DNA of 64,000 nt from Candidatus Sulfopaludibacter sp. SbA3. Its GTDB lineage: Bacteria > Acidobacteriota > Terriglobia > Bryobacterales > Bryobacteraceae. A model generated the notes under the pieces. It had not been told where the DNA came from, searched no databases, and saw only the letters and a list, made by a program, of their open reading frames with translations. Where the stretch lies: positions 62,001-126,000 of the forward strand of contig CAMDCN010000004.1 in the NCBI GenBank assembly GCA_945890485.1, written 5' to 3'. A program made the position numbers and the translations under genes. Shown piece after piece: positions 57,438 to 64,000 of the stretch (within the stretch, counting starts at the first letter, position 1; each line of letters opens with the position of its first letter).

Positions 57438-59363
57438 ATGCGATGCCTGCAGTGTGGTGTGGAGATGGCGCTTCTTAAAAAGCTCCGGAATTCCACCGAA
57501 TTCTGTTCGGAAGAGTGCCGCCAAAAGTACCAGGACGAGTCCAACCAACTCGCTGTCTCCCGGTTAATGCAGCAGCGCAAACCGAAACCCGCCCGTGCCG
57601 CTCTCAGCACGGCTGGCTCGTCGACTGGGTTCGTCGATCGCTCCCCAGCGGCCGCTACGGCCGTCGTGTCCATTACTGAACCGCCTCTAGCTGAGTTTCT
57701 GCCCCAGACAGCCATCGCCGAAATCGAAGCCCATCCGGTGTCTGCGAAATCAGATTGGCAGTCGCGCAAGAGCAACCAGCTCCTGCCCGCCCTTTCTGAC
57801 GACGTTTTAGACTCGCTCCTGGCACTCCAGTTTGCGCAGATCCAGCAACAGTACGCCCCGCGTGGCCCCCGCCCGAAACTCATTGAAGAGTTCTTGCCCC
57901 TCGTTCCACCTATACTCTGGTCTCAGCCTGTTGACCGCCAACTGCTGCCCGCCCCCGCCCCGAACCTGACGCAGGCTTGGAGCGCCGCTTGGCCTGCCGA
58001 ATGGTGCTCGTTGATCGAATTGGTAAGGGAGAACAGCGCTGAGGCGGAGGCTGTGGCCATCGAACCCGCACCGGTTTCAGTTGTGTTTCCGGCGGCTCCG
58101 CCTGCCGCGCCTGCCCCGCCCTCGCAGGCGACTCCGGCCCCGACCGCTTCGATTCCTCCCGCAGCTCTCGTTCCTCCCGCGGCCAGTGCACTTAAGGTTG
58201 CCAAACCTAGCGTCGTCCCTGCCGAGCCCTCCGAGCCCAGCCCGGTCAACGAAACGGTCGCGATGCCCCAACCGCCCCTCCGGACCCCGGAAACGGCCAT
58301 GCTTCCGCTCCGGCCGCGCATCGCAATCGCGCCGCGCCCGGCCGAACCGGAAGCCCAGCGTCCGGCCGTCAAACCAATTCTCGTCGCCAAGCCAGCCGAG
58401 GTCGCCAAAACGGCCGAACCGTCCAAACGCCCCGAGCCCAAGCCGGCCGCGCAGCCCAAGGCCGTGGAAAAACCCAAGCCCGCAGAAAGCCGTATCCCCG
58501 AGGTCAGGTTGGAAACGCGCCGCCCGGAAAAGAGCCCGGCCGAAGGGGACAAGACCAGTCCGGCGGTCCGAGCCCAAGCGGTCGAAATCAAGCCGCCCGA
58601 CGCCAAAGCGGCAGAGAGCAAAGTAGCGGAGAGCAAAATCAAGGAGTCGGCAACCTCGGAATCGAAACCCGTCGCGACTCAGGCGCCGCTTGCCGCACCC
58701 ACTTTCGGCGCCCCGCCAAAGGGCTCAGCCGCCACCGGCCTATGGCACCGCATGCCTTGGTGGGAGCGCTGTGCCGCCGTGGCAGTATTTCTGCTCTCCA
58801 TCGGGGGCTGGCTCATTAACGGCCGCCCAGCTGAGGACAAGCGATCTTCCCGTTCGATCAGCATCCCCTCTCCGGCCGCCCCCGCGCCGGGAATGGGTGC
58901 CGATAGCTGGGCCACGGAAAGAGCCACCGATCTGGCCGGCGCCGCCCTCGGCCGTCAACTCTCGCTCTATCGGCCTTCCCAAACGATGAAGGACTATGTC
59001 GTCGACTTCCAAGGCACGATCCAGGAACGCGCGCTCGGCTGGATCGTCCGGGCCAAGGATTCCAAGAACTACTACTGCCTCAAGCTGGAAGTCGATAAGG
59101 CCGGCGCTGCTAAACTCATCCGTTTCGGTGTCATCGACGGCAAGGAGGACGCCCATACCCAGCTACCGCTGTCGATGCTGCCCAAGTCCGAGAACGGCAC
59201 GTACAAAGTCCGGGTCGAGGTGAAGGGCCCGAAAATCAGCACGTATATCAATGGGCAAGCCGTCGACCTCTGGGTTGATGGGCGCTTATCACAAGGCGCG
59301 GCGGGTGTTACCAATGAGCGCGGCGAACGCGCCATCGTGAAGTCGGTGCAGGTCTCTTTTTAA
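57438..59363 (+). CDS. zinc-knuckle, Pro/Ala-rich membrane protein with LamG-like end
   Basis: A 641-residue protein. The N-terminus holds a four-Cys zinc knuckle (C3, C6, C23, C27) and ends with a short basic stretch. A long Pro/Ala/Lys-rich region follows (about 210-420). A single hydrophobic helix lies at about 443-460 (CAAVAVFLLSIGGWLI). The last 160 residues are a DUF1080/LamG-like beta-sandwich with DYVVDFQGTIQERALGWIVRAKDSKNYYCLKLE-like strands. Topology suggests a zinc-binding domain in the cytoplasm and a sugar- or peptide-binding one outside. Function is not known. A TPR gene follows after 13 bases. Confidence 0.8.
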   Translation: MRCLQCGVEMALLKKLRNSTEFCSEECRQKYQDESNQLAVSRLMQQRKPKPARAALSTAGSSTGFVDRSPAAATAVVSITEPPLAEFLPQTAIAEIEAHPVSAKSDWQSRKSNQLLPALSDDVLDSLLALQFAQIQQQYAPRGPRPKLIEEFLPLVPPILWSQPVDRQLLPAPAPNLTQAWSAAWPAEWCSLIELVRENSAEAEAVAIEPAPVSVVFPAAPPAAPAPPSQATPAPTASIPPAALVPPAASALKVAKPSVVPAEPSEPSPVNETVAMPQPPLRTPETAMLPLRPRIAIAPRPAEPEAQRPAVKPILVAKPAEVAKTAEPSKRPEPKPAAQPKAVEKPKPAESRIPEVRLETRRPEKSPAEGDKTSPAVRAQAVEIKPPDAKAAESKVAESKIKESATSESKPVATQAPLAAPTFGAPPKGSAATGLWHRMPWWERCAAVAVFLLSIGGWLINGRPAEDKRSSRSISIPSPAAPAPGMGADSWATERATDLAGAALGRQLSLYRPSQTMKDYVVDFQGTIQERALGWIVRAKDSKNYYCLKLEVDKAGAAKLIRFGVIDGKEDAHTQLPLSMLPKSENGTYKVRVEVKGPKISTYINGQAVDLWVDGRLSQGAAGVTNERGERAIVKSVQVSF

Positions 59364-59376
59364 TCGGGGGAAATCC

Positions 59377-61023
59377 ATGAGTAACGAAAATTTGGACGAT
59401 CGCTGGTTGTGGTTCATTGACGACGGTCCGCTGCAGGCTCTTCTCAAGGCAGAGTCAGCCATGCCGTCGATGAAGATGCGCGCCGCCTCCTCCCCGGCCC
59501 TGGTCCGCGCCGTATCCCTTCATATGGAGGGCCGTACAGCACAAGCCATCACCGAGCTGACCGCCGCTATCGATGGCGGCGATCGCCATCCGGACGTCTA
59601 TCTGATGCTCGGCCAGTTTCAAGCCGAAGCCCAGCAATGGGAAGCGGCCGCCGACGTCTATCGTCGCCTTGCCGAACTCGATCCGAAGCACCCCCTGGGC
59701 GTGTTTAATCTTGGCGTCTGCCAGCTCCGGCAAGGAGACTGGAACGCTTGCGAGGCCAGCTTCCGCCAGGCGACGGCGCTGCAACCCTCGCGCACCGAAG
59801 CCCATCTCGGCCTCGCCATCGCCTCGCTCCAACTGCAAAAAGGAATTCCAGCTCTCGAGGGATTTGACCGTGTTCTCGCCAAGGAGCCGAAGTCCGAACC
59901 GGCCCGCTTCGGCCGCGCAGCCACGCTCCAGCTTCTCAAGCGTTACCCCGAGGCCCTCGTCGAGTACGAAAAGCTCCCCGCGGACCCCGCCCGCCAAGTC
60001 GCTGTCCTCACCAATCAGGTGGCCGCGGCAGCAGCTACGCGGGATACGGCGGCGTTGCAACGGTACGCCGGCCAGTTGCTGAGCTGCGACCCCAAGTCGG
60101 CCGTCGCCGCGGAGGCTCTCGGCGCCGCCGCGCTTCTCAACGGTGACTACCGAGCCGCCACACGCCACCTCGAAGCTGCCGCCGGTGCCGGGGCCGAAAG
60201 CATCGAACTCTGGACGAACCTGGCTATGGCCGCTGCCCGCTCCGGCGACGATGCGCAGACCGAGGCCGCTCTCCTCCGCGCCCTCGAACTCCAACCGAAC
60301 CATTCCGTTGCGCTCCTTGAACGGGCTGCGCTCGAAGACCGCCGTGGCACGGCCGCCGACGCCCGCCGGGAGTGGGAAAAGGCCGCGGCCGGCACTCGTT
60401 CGGAGATCGCCTATTGGAATCTTGCCCTCGCCGCTCAACGGCAAGGCGACGCCAAGGCCGCCGTCGAGGCTCTCCAGCGCCTGGTGGGCGTAAACCGGCA
60501 GCGGCACGACGCCTGGTACCTGCTCGGCGAACTCCTCGCGGCGGACTCGCGCCCTGCGGAAGCCGCCAAGGCCTTTGCCGAAGCACTCCGCATCAAGCCG
60601 GATTGGCTCGACGCTCAGTTCAATTTCGGACTGCTCGCTTGGCGCGCCGGCCATCTCGACCGCGCCTGGCAGGCCTTTGAATCCGCCGTGGCCCGGCAAT
60701 CCGACCGCGCCGAGCTCCACGAAGCCATGACCCAGCTAGCCATTGAGCGGGGAGACGCCACCCGCGCGGCCGACGCCCTCCGCCGGCTCGAACGCCGCGG
60801 CGGAGCCGGCGAAGCGCTCACTTTCAACGTGGCTCTCACCCTGCAGCGCACGGGCCGCGCCAAGGAAGCCGAGGCGCTCTACCGGCGCACCTTGACCGCC
60901 AACCCCGGTTTCGTTGAGAGCCTGATCAACCTCGGCCATACCCTCGAAGCGCAAGGTGATCGCGACGGCGCCGCCGAGTGCTGGCAGCGGGCCGTACAAT
61001 TGCGGCCCGAACTGGTCGGCTAA
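59377..61023 (+). CDS. TPR-repeat protein
   Basis: A 548-residue cytoplasmic protein without signal peptide. Nearly all of it is tetratricopeptide repeats from about residue 40 to the end, for example LFNLGVCQLRQGDWNACEASF near 105-130 and ESLINLGHTLEAQGDRDGAAE near the C-terminus, giving about thirteen units. TPR arrays build protein scaffolds. It is 13 bases after the zinc-knuckle gene, so both are likely one transcript and perhaps one complex. It converges with the DUF2071 gene nine bases away. Confidence 0.87.
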   Translation: MSNENLDDRWLWFIDDGPLQALLKAESAMPSMKMRAASSPALVRAVSLHMEGRTAQAITELTAAIDGGDRHPDVYLMLGQFQAEAQQWEAAADVYRRLAELDPKHPLGVFNLGVCQLRQGDWNACEASFRQATALQPSRTEAHLGLAIASLQLQKGIPALEGFDRVLAKEPKSEPARFGRAATLQLLKRYPEALVEYEKLPADPARQVAVLTNQVAAAAATRDTAALQRYAGQLLSCDPKSAVAAEALGAAALLNGDYRAATRHLEAAAGAGAESIELWTNLAMAAARSGDDAQTEAALLRALELQPNHSVALLERAALEDRRGTAADARREWEKAAAGTRSEIAYWNLALAAQRQGDAKAAVEALQRLVGVNRQRHDAWYLLGELLAADSRPAEAAKAFAEALRIKPDWLDAQFNFGLLAWRAGHLDRAWQAFESAVARQSDRAELHEAMTQLAIERGDATRAADALRRLERRGGAGEALTFNVALTLQRTGRAKEAEALYRRTLTANPGFVESLINLGHTLEAQGDRDGAAECWQRAVQLRPELVG

Positions 61024-61032
61024 GCAGACCTT

Positions 61033-61731
61033 TTAAACAGCAAAGACAGGGCGGCCGGCATGGACATGAATCGTCTCGGCGTAGTGCAGGATTGGCGCTA
61101 CCGGAGGCAGGTCCAGCCCCATCCAGGCCGTCATGTCCAACTTGTTGATCGTCGCCCGGGCCGGTTGCAAAGGCCAAGGTTCATGTTCAATTTCCCCATA
61201 CACCAAGCGGCCACCCGGGGTCTGCGAATAGAGCCGGTAACGCTCGGTCAACCAATGATCGTGGGTACCGGGCTTCGCCGGACTCGGCGGACCGGTCGGT
61301 TCATACTCGATATCCAGGGACGCCGCAGCCGTGCGCCAGTCCGTCCGCTCCGACCGATAGTGGATCCGCTTATCCTCCCGGTTGGCGGAGATCGCAGCGT
61401 CAAAATAGGGCAGATAATACGTCAGCCGTGCGCCTCGGACGCTCAGCCAACTGGTCGCGTCGAGACTGAAGAACCAAACGCCAGGCTTGCCGCGGTAGCG
61501 GACGTAGGTCCGTACGTTCAATTCAAGAAAACTGCCGATCCCTGGGAGGACCGGGAGGAAGCGAGGAGCCGTATTCGTCATACGGAACGGAACGACCCCG
61601 ATCCAGGCCTGTCCGTCAAAGGTGTCCAATTCCAGATCGGGCTGCAGCAACGCCTGCAACGGCTCAGTAGGCACGGGCCAATGGGCGAACAGCAACTGCT
61701 CCCAGGACATCCGTAGCACCCAATGCTTCAT
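61033..61731 (-). CDS. YqjF family protein (DUF2071)
   Basis: A 232-residue protein of the YqjF/DUF2071 group. The body has PVPTEPLQALLQPDLELDTFDG, VPFRMTNTAPRF and LNVRTYVRY, which match the family. A hydrophobic pocket fold is likely; function is not known. There is no signal peptide. The gene is convergent with the TPR gene and diverges from the S41-like gene over 129 bases. Confidence 0.88.
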   Translation of the reverse strand: MKHWVLRMSWEQLLFAHWPVPTEPLQALLQPDLELDTFDGQAWIGVVPFRMTNTAPRFLPVLPGIGSFLELNVRTYVRYRGKPGVWFFSLDATSWLSVRGARLTYYLPYFDAAISANREDKRIHYRSERTDWRTAAASLDIEYEPTGPPSPAKPGTHDHWLTERYRLYSQTPGGRLVYGEIEHEPWPLQPARATINKLDMTAWMGLDLPPVAPILHYAETIHVHAGRPVFAV

Positions 61732-61860
61732 ATGCTTTCAGTATGGGGCTTCCAGTAACGCGCGGGAGGCAGCAAATTCAACGTATCCGATCGCCGCCCA
61801 CCGCGTCTATGAAGGAAAGACCGTCTGTTACACTAATGTTGAACCGCCGGGAGGCCACTC

Positions 61861-63135
61861 TTGAATCGCAAAATCCAGTTTGTCGTCATCACCTTCTCCG
61901 TTTTGCTGGTAGGAATGCTGCTGCTCGGCGCCTCCACCAAGAAACAGTCCTCGCCCGAAGAGACCTACCGACACATCGGGGTCTTCACCGAGGTGCTGTC
62001 GAAGATCAAAAGCGACTACGTGGAAGAGCCGGACATGAAAAATGTCACTCTCGGTGCGCTGAACGGCCTGCTGGAATCGCTTGACCCGTACGCCTCGTAC
62101 CTCGGTCCGGACCAGTACAAGCAGTACGTAAAAGTCTCGGCCGAAGCCAAGGCCGATGTTGGCTTGATCCTCGCCAAACGCTTCGGGTACATCGCCATCG
62201 TCGGATCCATCCCCGGTTCCCCCGCCGACAAAGCCGGCCTCGCGACCGGCGATATGCTCGAAACCATCAATAATGTGAATACGCGCGATATGCCGCTCGC
62301 CTACGCCGAAATCATGTTGAAAGGCGATGCCGGCTCGACCATCGAATTTTCGGTCCTCCGTTTTACCCGGCCCGAACCCCAGAAGGTCACCCTGACGCGC
62401 GCCCCGGTCACGCTGCCGGCCGTTACGAACAAGATGCTTCCAGACAGCATCGGCTACATTCAGGTGCAGTCTCTCGCTGGAAACCGCGCGGCTGAAGTGG
62501 AAGCTGCCGTGAAGAGTCTCGAAAAGCAGGGCGCGAAGAAGTTCATCCTCGACCTGCGCAATTGCGCCACCGGCGACCCCGCCCAGGGCGCCGCGGTTGC
62601 CAATCTGTTCCAGGATCAGGCGTTGCTTGCCTACATCGAGGGGCAGAAGCAGACCCGCAAGAACCTCGAAGCCGACGCGACCAAAGTTGTAACGAAGCTG
62701 CCGGTAACCGTCGTGACCAATCGTGGCACAGCGGGCGCGGCTGAAGTTGCGGCCTCGGCCTTGCTGGAGACCAAGCGGGCCGCCGTGGTTGGCGAGCGCA
62801 CGTATGGCGACGCCGCGGTAAGAAAGACGATCATGATGGACGACGGCGCGGCCGTCATCCTCTCCGTCGCCAAGTACTACTCGCCCTCGGGCAAAGCGAT
62901 CCAGGATACTGGCGTCACCCCTTCGGTGCCGGTCCTCGATCAACAGAACGTGCCTACGGGCGACGAAGACGAAGACGCTCCGAAGGCGGAGCCCAAGAAG
63001 TCGACCGAAGACGAAATTTTGAAGAAGGCGATCGAGATCGCCATCAAAGGTCTCCCGCCCGAGACCGCCGCGGCGGCCAAAGCGGGCGCCGGCGATAGCG
63101 GCCTCGGCCCCCTTAACATCCCCAAACCACAATAG
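61861..63135 (+). CDS. S41/C-terminal-processing protease homologue lacking its Ser/Lys dyad
   Basis: A 424-residue exported protein. After an N-terminal helix (about 6-24) it has the Ctp-type cap (TEVLSKIKSDYVEEP ... LESLDPYASYLGP), a PDZ domain (about 95-170, GSIPGSPADKAGLATGD) and the tail-specific protease core. The active box that is normally GSASASE reads GTAGAAE (289-295), and the catalytic Lys of the following FGKG is Asp (YGD, 315-317). Both dyad residues are lost, so it should be inactive as a protease. The rest of the fold is intact. The start is TTG 61861 with GGGAGG a few bases upstream. The FmdB-type gene starts seven bases after its stop. Confidence 0.85.
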   Translation: MNRKIQFVVITFSVLLVGMLLLGASTKKQSSPEETYRHIGVFTEVLSKIKSDYVEEPDMKNVTLGALNGLLESLDPYASYLGPDQYKQYVKVSAEAKADVGLILAKRFGYIAIVGSIPGSPADKAGLATGDMLETINNVNTRDMPLAYAEIMLKGDAGSTIEFSVLRFTRPEPQKVTLTRAPVTLPAVTNKMLPDSIGYIQVQSLAGNRAAEVEAAVKSLEKQGAKKFILDLRNCATGDPAQGAAVANLFQDQALLAYIEGQKQTRKNLEADATKVVTKLPVTVVTNRGTAGAAEVAASALLETKRAAVVGERTYGDAAVRKTIMMDDGAAVILSVAKYYSPSGKAIQDTGVTPSVPVLDQQNVPTGDEDEDAPKAEPKKSTEDEILKKAIEIAIKGLPPETAAAAKAGAGDSGLGPLNIPKPQ

Positions 63136-63141
63136 TCAGCC

Positions 63142-63471
63142 ATGCCGATTTACGAGTATCACTGCCCTACCTGTAATACGAACTTTGAAAAGATTCAGAA
63201 GTTCTCCGACGAACCGTTGACCGTGCATGAATTGTGCGGCGGCCCTGTGGAGCGGTTGCTTTCCGCTCCGGCGTTCCAGTTCAAGGGCTCCGGATGGTAC
63301 ATCACGGATTACAACAAGACCGGAACCAGTTCTCCCGCCTCCTCGGGTGGCAAGGAACCGGCAACTGAAAAGAAGACTGAGACCAAAAGCGAAACGAAGT
63401 CCGAGACGAAGACCGAGACGAAGTCTACCCCGGCTCCCGCCACCAGTACCCCATCCACGTCTAAAGAGTAG
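63142..63471 (+). CDS. FmdB-type zinc-ribbon protein
   Basis: A 109-residue protein. It has the classic FmdB/FmdB-regulator start [11 protein letters not shown] with C8 and C11. The second pair is unusual: [19 protein letters not shown] has only C32, with His (H29) where the first Cys usually sits, so the site would be Cys3His. [13 protein letters not shown] is another family mark. The C-terminal 45 residues are Lys/Thr/Glu/Ser-rich and low-complexity. The role of FmdB proteins is poorly defined. It is in the S41-like operon, six bases from both its neighbours. Confidence 0.88.
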   Translation: MPIYEYHCPTCNTNFEKIQKFSDEPLTVHELCGGPVERLLSAPAFQFKGSGWYITDYNKTGTSSPASSGGKEPATEKKTETKSETKSETKTETKSTPAPATSTPSTSKE

Positions 63472-63476
63472 CGATC

Positions 63477-64000
63477 ATGTCGATTTCGCGCCGTCATATC
63501 CTCCAGGCCGCCGCGCTCACGCCGGCGGTCGCTCTGTCTCAGGTCTCCCCCAACGATAAGATCCGATTCGCCACCATTGGCATCGGCGGCATGGGAACCG
63601 GCGATACCGAGTCGGCCCTGCGAACCGGTTTGACCGAAATGGTGGCAGCCTCGGATATCTACCAAGGCCGTCTTGATCGCGCCAAGGAGCGCTTCGGGAA
63701 CCACCTGTTCACGACGCGCGACTACCGCGAAGTGCTCGCGCGCAAGGATATCGACGCCGTCATCATCGCGACGCCGGACCATTGGCACGCCCGCATCGCC
63801 ACCGAAGCCCTCGCCGCCGGCAAGGACGTTTACGTCGAAAAGCCCATGGTGCAGAAGGTGGAAGACGGCATCAAGCTGGTCGACGCCGCCAAAGCCAGCG
63901 GCCGGATTCTGCAGGTCGGTTCGCAGCGGGTTTCGAGCATCGTCTACGCGAAAGCCAAGGAACTCATTGAAAACGGTGCGATCGGCGAGTTGAACCTCGT
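63477..64000 (+). CDS. Gfo/Idh/MocA oxidoreductase, Tat-exported (partial)
   Basis: The start of a NAD(P)-dependent oxidoreductase gene, cut by the window edge. The first 20 residues ([17 protein letters not shown]) are a twin-arginine-type signal, then the Rossmann motif [42 protein letters not shown]-type residues carry the EKP lysine typical of the family. The substrate is not known; sugar or inositol relatives are common. It follows the FmdB-type gene by five bases. Confidence 0.88.
   Translation, partial: MSISRRHILQAAALTPAVALSQVSPNDKIRFATIGIGGMGTGDTESALRTGLTEMVAASDIYQGRLDRAKERFGNHLFTTRDYREVLARKDIDAVIIATPDHWHARIATEALAAGKDVYVEKPMVQKVEDGIKLVDAAKASGRILQVGSQRVSSIVYAKAKELIENGAIGELNL

Overview
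The window reads as chromosomal DNA of an Acidobacteriota member close to Solibacter/Bryobacter (Bryobacteraceae). The evidence is high GC, gene ends packed with 1-4 nt overlaps, three secreted proteins carrying the C-terminal-type domain catalogued as TIGR03437 (first described from Solibacter) in different architectures, and many exported beta-propeller, amidohydrolase, sulfatase and Gfo/Idh/MocA-type proteins typical of that lineage. I see no rRNA, tRNA, CRISPR array, insertion sequence, integrase or phage gene. No non-coding stretch exceeds 300 bases; the longest is 57189-57437.

Layout. 1-5.2 kb: homoserine kinase and a U32-like protein, then a convergent MFS-queC-queE-amidohydrolase operon. 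5.2-13.9 kb: a secreted TIGR03437 protein, threonine synthase, a lytic transglycosylase, a CE15-like esterase, signal peptidase I, a glycosyltransferase, a membrane acyltransferase and an amidohydrolase. 13.9-21 kb: a periplasmic redox locus. It has a five-gene minus-strand operon (PQQ-type propeller, cytochrome c-HhH fusion, YVTN lipoprotein, di-haem peroxidase, cupredoxin-like lipoprotein) facing a second PQQ-type propeller and an SGNH protein that has lost its catalytic Ser and His. 21-26.8 kb: SH3 lipoprotein, mannose-6-phosphate isomerase, aspartate aminotransferase, CoaD and a matrixin metalloprotease. 26.9-30.4 kb: NHL/TIGR03437 protein and an M23 peptidase.

30.4-44.2 kb is one eight-gene minus-strand operon: DUF4159 protein, VWA membrane protein, Cys-less caspase-like protein, TPR/peptidase-MA protein, MoxR ATPase, DUF58 protein, BatA-like VWA protein, and a giant DUF4175 protein with Gln/Gly repeats. 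Six of its seven junctions overlap or abut and the seventh is a 17-base gap, implying coordinated expression of an envelope-associated AAA+/VWA machine. 44-56.7 kb: sugar isomerase, YyaL-type thioredoxin protein, M20 peptidase, sulfatase, FG-GAP protein, degenerate Lgt-like protein, SBBP/TIGR03437 protein and an apparently exported methyltransferase. 56.8-61 kb: an MglB-like roadblock protein diverging from a zinc-knuckle membrane protein and a TPR protein, with a hairpin-rich leader between them. 61-64 kb: DUF2071 protein, an S41 (Ctp) protease homologue lacking its Ser/Lys dyad, an FmdB-type zinc ribbon and the start of a Tat-exported Gfo/Idh/MocA oxidoreductase.

The strongest leads are the redox locus (13.9-21 kb), the MoxR/VWA/pseudo-caspase operon (30.4-44.2 kb), and a recurring theme of catalytically disarmed enzymes (SGNH, caspase-like and S41). 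All assignments come from reading the sequence and motif knowledge; no database search was run.
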